Below the pieces are notes generated by a model, which saw only the letters and a list, made by a program, of their open reading frames with translations, did no database searches and had not been told where the DNA came from. This document shows, in pieces, positions 58,712 through 64,000 of a DNA stretch of 64,000 bases (position 1 is its first letter; every line of letters begins with the position of its first letter). The position numbers and the translations under genes are program-made. Source of the stretch: Streptomyces cacaoi (lineage in GTDB: Bacteria; Actinomycetota; Actinomycetes; Streptomycetales; Streptomycetaceae); assembly GCF_006539165.1 (NCBI RefSeq), contig NZ_BJMM01000002.1, positions 558,001 to 622,000 on the forward strand. The letters run 5' to 3'.

Positions 58712-59650
58712 TCAGCGCAGCGCGGAGAGCCCCGGCGCGAAGGCCACCAGCACGGGGACGACGGGCACCAGCGCGGCCACGGCCGTGACCCGCAGCCGCC
58801 GCGCGACCGGCAGCCGCTGCGCCGGGGTGAGCAGCCGGTGCACGCGCTGCGGCACCAGCGCCAGGGCGGTGGGACAGGGCCCGAACACGCCCCGCTCCTC
58901 GTTGAGGCCGACCAGCGCGAGGGCCGTCGTCAGCCGGCCGTGGCGGCGCGAGGCGACGTCGTCGGCGGCCAGTTCCACCAGCCGGTGCACCTGGTCGCGG
59001 AAGCCGGCGAAGACCGGGACCCGGGAGAACCCGGTCGCCAGCGCGGCCGAGCAGTGCAGCAGCCAGTCGTGCCGGGCGCGCGCGTGCCCCTGCTCGTGCT
59101 CCACGACCGCGTCGAGCTGCCGGCCCTTCAGCCGCCGCAGCGCCCCCGTCGTGATGACCAGCTGGCCGGAGCCGCCGGGCATCCACCACGCGTCCGGCCG
59201 CTCGTCCTCCAGCACCACCAGCCGGTCGCCCGACTCGGGCTTCTCGCCGGGCAGTTGGGGCGCGCGTGCGCGCAGCTCGGCGCGGCGCCGGCGGCGCCTG
59301 GCGCGCGCGTCCCGGATCTCCCGCGCCAGCATCGCGCCGGTCCACGCGCCGCCGCACGCCAGCAGCACCGACAACGCACCGGCCCACGGCGCCCCGCGGC
59401 CCGTTCCGTACGCCTCGACGACCCCGCGCGGTGCCCCGGCGAAGACATGGCTGCGCACCACCTCGAAGGCCGCAGCGCCGGAGAGCGCCATGGCCAGCAG
59501 GCAGCACAGCAGGACGGCCCCCACGACGCACTGCCAGACCCACAGCGCGAGCACGGGTTCGCGGTCCGGCCACGAGCAGCGGGTCAGGACGCGGGGCGCG
59601 AGGCCCGCGGCGAGCAGGGCGAGCGCCATCAACGCGAGCGGGACCATCAT
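58712..59650 (-). CDS. M56/BlaR1-type membrane metallopeptidase
   Basis: A 312-residue membrane zinc protease. Helices at the N-terminus, about residues 35-60, 90-110 and at the end; cytosolic domain with HEQGH (H-E-x-x-H) and the downstream Glu in LVELAADDVASRR. Members usually act with a BlaI repressor, but no BlaI gene is adjacent. ATG at 59650 is chosen: TAGGCT is 6 bases upstream with no ribosome site, so the mRNA is probably leaderless. Confidence 0.92.
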   Translation of the reverse strand: MMVPLALMALALLAAGLAPRVLTRCSWPDREPVLALWVWQCVVGAVLLCCLLAMALSGAAAFEVVRSHVFAGAPRGVVEAYGTGRGAPWAGALSVLLACGGAWTGAMLAREIRDARARRRRRRAELRARAPQLPGEKPESGDRLVVLEDERPDAWWMPGGSGQLVITTGALRRLKGRQLDAVVEHEQGHARARHDWLLHCSAALATGFSRVPVFAGFRDQVHRLVELAADDVASRRHGRLTTALALVGLNEERGVFGPCPTALALVPQRVHRLLTPAQRLPVARRLRVTAVAALVPVVPVLVAFAPGLSALR

Positions 59651-59656
59651 GGGCAC

Positions 59657-59662
59657 AGCCTA
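59657..59662 (-). promoter_or_regulatory. -10 TAGGCT of a leaderless promoter (M56 gene)
   Basis: Spacing to ATG 59650 puts the first transcribed base at or next to the A of ATG. Confidence 0.5.
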
Positions 59663-59844
59663 GAAGGCGCCGGGGAGGGGGAGATACGCTCCCCCGACCA
59701 GAAGTGAGCCGCGTCACGATTGCGGCGCGCCGTATGTGCCCCGCGGATGCGGCCCGTTGGGCACCACGAGGGAGTGCCGGGCGCGAAGTACCGGGTGCCC
59801 GGGGGCGCCTGAGAGGCGCGGCGCCGCGGTTGCCCGTCCGGCCG

Positions 59845-60444
59845 TCACATGGTCAGCAGCATCGCGCACATGCCGGTTCCCATGGCGAGCCGGCAGGCGG
59901 CCGCCATCCCGGCCGCGGGGGCGGCGCCGACGACGGTGCCGTGGGCACCGGCGGGCAGCAGCCGGACGCCGGTGCGCAGCACGGAGCCGGCGAAGTACAC
60001 CAGCAGGGCGCCGGTCAGCAGCGGGAGTCCGGCGCCCGGGGCGCCGTGTCCGGTGTGGCCCGCCGTGTGGCCGGCGGGGGAGGAGAACGCCATCGCCGCG
60101 GCCAGGTAGCACATCGCCGCGGCGCCCACCGTGTGGTGCAGATGGCGCTCGCGCGCACCGCGGCCGTGCCCGTCGTCCCGTGCGCCGCGCGCGTGCCGCG
60201 CTCCCGCCACCGTCAGCCCGCCGAACAGCAGGGCGAAGACGGCGGCCGTGCCGTCCGGGGCCAGGGGGCGGCCGGTCCACAGGGCCGGCACGGCCATCGC
60301 CGCCATGGCGAAGCCCATCACGGCCTCGTGCGCGGCCTCGGCCCGTTCGGGGCGGCCGGCCCGCCGGGTGCGCAGGACGCAGGCCAGCCCGGTCACCGCG
60401 CACAGTGCCGTCATCAGCCAGCCGACCGTCGCCGGGCCGTGCAT
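59845..60444 (-). CDS. DUF5134-like membrane protein
   Basis: A 199-residue polytopic membrane protein with about five helices, His-rich between helices (ERHLHHTVG, then PAGHTAGHTGHGAPG). Matches the actinobacterial DUF5134 family from memory. His clusters near the membrane suggest metal binding. GGAGG 7 bases before the ATG. Confidence 0.82.
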   Translation of the reverse strand: MHGPATVGWLMTALCAVTGLACVLRTRRAGRPERAEAAHEAVMGFAMAAMAVPALWTGRPLAPDGTAAVFALLFGGLTVAGARHARGARDDGHGRGARERHLHHTVGAAAMCYLAAAMAFSSPAGHTAGHTGHGAPGAGLPLLTGALLVYFAGSVLRTGVRLLPAGAHGTVVGAAPAAGMAAACRLAMGTGMCAMLLTM

Positions 60445-60592
60445 CCTGCCCACCTCCCCGCGGGTTCCTGCGGGGAGGATGCCCGGGCGGCCCGCGCACA
60501 GGGGAGCGCACGGGCGCACCGGGGGTGCACCGCCGGAGCCGGAGGGCTCGCCGGATCCTCGCGGGAGCGTCGCCGGACGCGGCAGCGGTGGG

Positions 60593-60985
60593 TCAGATGC
60601 CCGGCCGGTAGCGCAGCGGATGGTCGTCGGGCACCTGGACGAGGACGAGACGGTGCCCGTCCGGGTCGGCGATCCACATCTCCACCAGGCCCCACGGCTC
60701 CTTCACCGGCGGCCGCAGCACCTCGGCACCGGCTGCCGTCAGCTCGGCGTGCGCCGCCCGGACGTCGGCCACCTGGAGCCAGAGCTGGAGCGTCGGCCCG
60801 GCGTCGCCCTCGGAGCGGCCGGAGACCTCCAGGAAGCCGCCGCCCAGGAAGTAGACGGTGCCGCGTTCCGGACCTGTGCCGAACTCGCGGGAGATCTCCA
60901 GGCCGAGGGTCCCGCCGTAGAAGGCGCGGGAGCGGTCGGGGTCGCGGGGGCGCAGCAGCACCCTGCTGCTCAGTACGTGCACCAT
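60593..60985 (-). CDS. VOC-family (glyoxalase/bleomycin-resistance) protein
   Basis: A 130-residue protein with two beta-alpha-beta-beta-beta modules: RVLLRPRDPDRSRAFYGGTL, then VEMWIADPDGHRLVLVQV with the metal-site Glu/His positions. Acts as a small-molecule binding or lyase/dioxygenase enzyme. No ribosome site; TACAGT lies 6 bases upstream of the ATG, so probably leaderless. Confidence 0.92.
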   Translation of the reverse strand: MVHVLSSRVLLRPRDPDRSRAFYGGTLGLEISREFGTGPERGTVYFLGGGFLEVSGRSEGDAGPTLQLWLQVADVRAAHAELTAAGAEVLRPPVKEPWGLVEMWIADPDGHRLVLVQVPDDHPLRYRPGI

Positions 60986-60991
60986 CCCCGC

Positions 60992-61019
60992 ACTGTAGTT
61001 CCGCCCGCCCGGTTAGGCT
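60992..61019. promoter_or_regulatory. Divergent leaderless promoters
   Basis: Minus strand TACAGT (complement of 60992-60997) serves the VOC gene 6 bases away; plus strand TAGGCT (61014-61019) serves the GNAT gene 7 bases away. Only 41 bases separate the two start codons, so the promoters must overlap back to back. Confidence 0.55.
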
Positions 61020-61026
61020 TCCGGGC

Positions 61027-61578
61027 ATGAGCACGACCGCACAGCGGGGCCCGGGCCCCCTCACCTTCCGGCAGGCCGTCGAGGCCGACGTCCCGGCGCT
61101 CACCGCGCTGGTCGAGTCCGCCTACCGCGGCGACTCCAGCCGGGCCGGCTGGACCACCGAGGCCGACCTGCTGGAGGGGCAGCGCACGGACCCGGAGGGC
61201 GTGGCCGCCATCGTCCGGGACGCGGACAGCATCCTGCTCGCGGTGGAGAACGAGGGCGGGCTTGTCGCCTGCTGCCAGCTGGAACGCCAGGACGAGGACG
61301 CCTACTTCGGCATGTTCGCCGTCAGCCCGTCCCTCCAGGGCGCCGGCCTGGGCCGGGCGGTGCTGGCGGAGGCCGAGCGCACCGCGGCGCGCACCTGGGG
61401 CGCGCGCCGGATGCGGATGCAGGTCATCCGGCAGCGCGAGGACCTGATCGCCTGGTACGAGCGGCGCGGCTACCGGCGCACCGGCGAGCTGAGCCCGTTC
61501 CCGTACGGCGACGAGCGCTTCGGCATCCCGCAGCGCCCCGACCTCGCCTTCGAGCTGCTCACCAAGCCGCTGGACTGA
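61027..61578 (+). CDS. GNAT acetyltransferase
   Basis: A 183-residue N-acetyltransferase. Acetyl-CoA site VSPSLQGAGLGRAVLAEAE (the Q/R-x-x-G-x-G/A pattern) and C-terminal WYERRGYRRTGEL. Leaderless start at 61027. Substrate unknown. Confidence 0.93.
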   Translation: MSTTAQRGPGPLTFRQAVEADVPALTALVESAYRGDSSRAGWTTEADLLEGQRTDPEGVAAIVRDADSILLAVENEGGLVACCQLERQDEDAYFGMFAVSPSLQGAGLGRAVLAEAERTAARTWGARRMRMQVIRQREDLIAWYERRGYRRTGELSPFPYGDERFGIPQRPDLAFELLTKPLD

Positions 61579-61621
61579 CCGGCGCCGCGCCTCGACCTGC
61601 CGGCCGGACGCGCCGCGCGGC

Positions 61622-62305
61622 CTACGGCAGGGCGCGCGCCGCGCGGGCGATGTCCGGCATGTCGGTCACGACGCCGTCCAGCCCCAACTCCTGGACGCGC
61701 GCGAGGTCTTCGCGGGTGTTGACCGTCCAGCTGATGACCCGCAGCCCCTCGGCGTGTGCGCGCTTGACGATGTCGGCGTCCACGTGTTCCAGCTCCAGCG
61801 AGATCATCCCGGCGCCCAGCTCCACGGCGCGTTCCGGAGCGGTGGGGGAGGAGCGCCCGGCGACCAGCACCAGCGGGATGCCGGGGAGCAGGGCCCGGGT
61901 CTCGCGCAGGGCCTCGGCGTGGAAGGAGATCACGGTGACGCGCTCGTGCAGCGCGCGCCGCTCGATCGTGCCGGCCAGCACCCGGGCCGCCGCGGTGTCC
62001 TTGATCTCGGCCTGGAGCGGACCGGACACCGCGTCGACGACCTCGTCGAAGACCGGGACGCGCTCGCCCTCGCCGGCGTCCAGCTGCCGCAGTTCGGCGA
62101 GGGTGAAGCCGCCGATGGGGCCCTCCGCGTCGGTGGTCCGCGTCACCTCCGCGTCGTGCATCACCACCAGTTCGCCGTCCTTGCTGAGGTGCAGGTCGAG
62201 TTCGATGACGTCGAGCCCTTCGCGCTCGGCGCGGACGAAGGAGCGCAGGGTGTTCTCGGGCTCGACGCCCATCACTCCGCGGTGGCCGACGGTGAGCAGT
62301 GGCAC
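61622..62305 (-). CDS. Glycerophosphodiester phosphodiesterase
   Basis: A 227-residue TIM-barrel enzyme that splits glycerophosphodiesters to glycerol-3-phosphate and alcohol. TVGHRGVMGVEPENTLRSF (HR and E-N-T), DVIELDLHLSKDGELVVMHD (E-x-D, HD) and the C-terminal WTVNTREDL are all present. No signal peptide, so cytoplasmic. GTG start with GAGAG 7 bases upstream. Confidence 0.95.
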   Translation of the reverse strand: MPLLTVGHRGVMGVEPENTLRSFVRAEREGLDVIELDLHLSKDGELVVMHDAEVTRTTDAEGPIGGFTLAELRQLDAGEGERVPVFDEVVDAVSGPLQAEIKDTAAARVLAGTIERRALHERVTVISFHAEALRETRALLPGIPLVLVAGRSSPTAPERAVELGAGMISLELEHVDADIVKRAHAEGLRVISWTVNTREDLARVQELGLDGVVTDMPDIARAARALP

Positions 62306-62705
62306 GGTGGGCTCTCGCTTTCGTGCGGTGTAGGCGGTGTACGGGGTGTACGGGGTGGTGGACGGGTGCGACCGCGCGGGGCGCGGCGCGCGGTCGCCAG
62401 ACTATCCGTCCGGCGTCCGTCCGGCGCCGCCGTTCCGTGCGCCCGCGCTCACCCGGATGCCGCAGGCCCGCCGGCGCCGGGGTGCGCCGGTGCGGGCGGG
62501 GGCGCGCGGCCCGCCGGGTGCCTCGTCCGCCGTGTGGCCGCGGCCGTGGCCGGGGAGAGATACCGCGCCGTCAGCGGGCTGCGGGAGGAAGATTCGCGGC
62601 GTCGGCAAGTGCTCCCCGGATAATCTCCTGTCATCTCCCCTTGAGTGGAGGACGCAACCGTGTATACGGTTCTTTGACGCCAGTTTCTCCTGTGGAGGGG
62701 TTGCC
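62306..62705. other. Intergenic region upstream of the DUF6421-like gene
   Basis: No gene. GTGTA/GGGGTGTAC short repeats at 62328-62358 (GGTGTA three times). Near the downstream gene: TTGAGT (62641-62646) and an inverted repeat ACCGT-GTAT-ACGGT (62657-62670) that could be promoter and operator; GGATAAT occurs at 62617-62623. Confidence 0.5.
62657..62670. promoter_or_regulatory. Inverted repeat ACCGT-GTAT-ACGGT
   Basis: 5-bp arms around an AT-rich centre, 36 bases before the ATG at 62706, where a -10 would be expected for the TTGAGT at 62641. Confidence 0.35.
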
Positions 62706-64000
62706 ATGACGGAAATTCTTTCGCCACATCCCGTCGATGACGCCGATTCGCCGTCCGAGAGCGTGACCGGGCACGCGGCCTGGGCCACCCTCAAGGAGGC
62801 GGTGGAGGCCATCCGCCCCGCCCAGTCCAAGGACGGCTCGATCGACTTCGACGCCGAGGACGCGCCCTCCCGGCAGAGCGTCCAGGGGCATCTGGAGCGG
62901 GTGATCGCGGCCGTCGAGGAGCTGGCTCCGCTGCTGCCGCACGACGCGGCCTACCACCGGGCGCTGGTGGGCGATCTGCGCCGCTGGGCCGAAGAGGGCT
63001 TCGGCGTACCGGACTTCCTCGACTCGCTCCTGGCCTTCCAGCCGGCGCAGGACCGCCGCGACGGACTCCAGCACCTCGTCGTCTTCCCGATGTACACCCA
63101 GAACGGCAACCCCGACCGCAACCTCGAAGCGCTCGTGCTGCGCATGGTCTGGCCGGACTGGCTCGCCGAGCTGGAGCGCACCCGCTACGACAACCCGCTC
63201 TTCTGCGGCATCACCTTCGAGGACTTCACCGCCGGCTACGACACCCACTCGGCCGTGCTCTTCCCGGAGACGATCGCGGTCCGCGAGGCCCCCGAGCGGT
63301 TCACCTGGGGCGGCATCTTCTGCGACCGCGAGGCGGCCCGCTTCCGCCGGGTCGTCGCGGCGGCGTGCGAGGTCACCAAGCTCGAACTGCCCGAGGACGC
63401 CCGGGAACTCCTCGCCGACCAGCAGCGCTGCCAGCAGACGTTCGTGCTGTGGGACATGGTCCACGACCGCACCCACAGCCACGGCGACCTGCCCTTCGAC
63501 CCGTTCATGATCAAACAGCGGCAGCCGTTCTGGATGTACGGGCTGGAGGAGCTGCGCTGCGATCTGACGGCCTTCCACGAGGGCGTGAAGCTGGAGGCCG
63601 ACGGCTTCCCGCAGGGCCGGGACGTGCAGTACGCGATGATCCTGGAGCGCCTCTTCCGCTTCCCCGTCACCGGCGAGCGCAAGCGCAACTACGACGGCCT
63701 GGGCGGCCAGTTGCTGTTCGCCTACCTCCACCAGCACGACGCGCTGCGCTGGACCGACAACCGGCTCAGCATCGACTGGGACCGGGCCCGCGAGGTGACC
63801 GTCGCCCTCCGTGAGGAGATCGAGACGCTCTACCGCGCCGGTATCGACCGCCCCAAGCTCGTGCACTGGTTCCGCGCCTACGAGCTGGTCTCCCGCTATC
63901 TCGCCCCGCACCCGGGCTCCACCTGGGCCAAGGGCCCCGAGGCGCTGGATGTGAGCCTCCCGCCGCGCAAGCTCGTCGACGAGGTGCTGCCCGACGAGTT
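62706..64000 (+). CDS. DUF6421-like protein, 3' end missing
   Basis: The frame runs open to the right edge, 431 codons seen. It starts MTEILSPHPVDDADSPSESV; GGAGGGG is 6 bases before the ATG. No signal peptide or membrane helix. Conserved-looking stretches: LVVFPMYTQNGNPDRNLEAL, LWDMVHDRTHSHGDLPFDPF (a possible metal site of Asp/His) and YAMILERLFRFPVTG. I associate it with the actinobacterial DUF6421 family; function unknown. Confidence 0.88.
   Translation, partial: MTEILSPHPVDDADSPSESVTGHAAWATLKEAVEAIRPAQSKDGSIDFDAEDAPSRQSVQGHLERVIAAVEELAPLLPHDAAYHRALVGDLRRWAEEGFGVPDFLDSLLAFQPAQDRRDGLQHLVVFPMYTQNGNPDRNLEALVLRMVWPDWLAELERTRYDNPLFCGITFEDFTAGYDTHSAVLFPETIAVREAPERFTWGGIFCDREAARFRRVVAAACEVTKLELPEDARELLADQQRCQQTFVLWDMVHDRTHSHGDLPFDPFMIKQRQPFWMYGLEELRCDLTAFHEGVKLEADGFPQGRDVQYAMILERLFRFPVTGERKRNYDGLGGQLLFAYLHQHDALRWTDNRLSIDWDRAREVTVALREEIETLYRAGIDRPKLVHWFRAYELVSRYLAPHPGSTWAKGPEALDVSLPPRKLVDEVLPDE

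Overview
The window looks like Streptomyces or a close relative. GC is very high, third codon positions are almost all G/C, GTG and TTG starts are used, and several families common in streptomycetes occur (DUF574-type methyltransferase, DUF6214-, DUF5134- and DUF6421-like proteins, a GH25 lysozyme). I saw no tRNA, rRNA, CRISPR array, transposase or phage genes. The content is accessory and metabolic rather than core.

Layout. (1) 1-8.5 kb: the end of a natural-product cluster, with a cytochrome P450 cut by the left edge and an NRPS of architecture ArCP-Cy-A-PCP-Cy-A-PCP, typical of thiazoline/oxazoline siderophore-like peptides. (2) 8.7-17.4 kb: an unrecognised protein, then an operon GntR - PfkB kinase - two unrecognised proteins - BtpA-like - TenA-like - MFS transporter on the minus strand, with a second PfkB kinase divergent from it; a perfect palindrome lies just upstream of the regulator. 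(3) 17.4-23.1 kb: secreted lysozyme, a small two-gene operon, a BCCT transporter and a lipoprotein. (4) 23.1-29.9 kb: ROK regulator plus a NitT/TauT-type ABC importer on the minus strand, divergent from a sulfatase and its formylglycine-generating enzyme. Two matching promoter elements face outward from the shared intergenic region. (5) 30-31.3 kb: a CsoR/CstR-like repressor with its operator, then a CobW-type GTPase. (6) 31.3-43.5 kb: a catabolic locus holding an ATZ/TRZ-type amidohydrolase, an NCS2 permease, an FCD-GntR regulator, a lone molybdenum hydroxylase subunit, an ACMSD-type amidohydrolase, a UbiD-like decarboxylase and a short aconitase. Similar operator-like sites (TTGCATGYAA) recur at its promoters. 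(7) 43.6-64 kb: mixed genes, including an alpha/beta hydrolase with a phosphoribosyltransferase, a UvrA-like ABC ATPase, DinB-like, HAD, lactonase, CbiX-like, Ung with a BadF-type kinase, TetR, methyltransferase, thioesterase, PAP2, M56 peptidase, VOC, GNAT, GDPD, and a DUF6421-like gene cut by the right edge.

How the parts work together. Regions 2, 4 and 6 each read as a self-contained uptake-and-catabolism module: a regulator with a recognisable operator, a transporter, and two or more enzymes. The substrate of each is unknown from sequence alone. The sulfatase module is the most interpretable, as import and desulfation of a sulfate ester. The GntR/PfkB/BtpA/TenA module and the Mo-hydroxylase/UbiD module are the best candidates for undescribed pathways.
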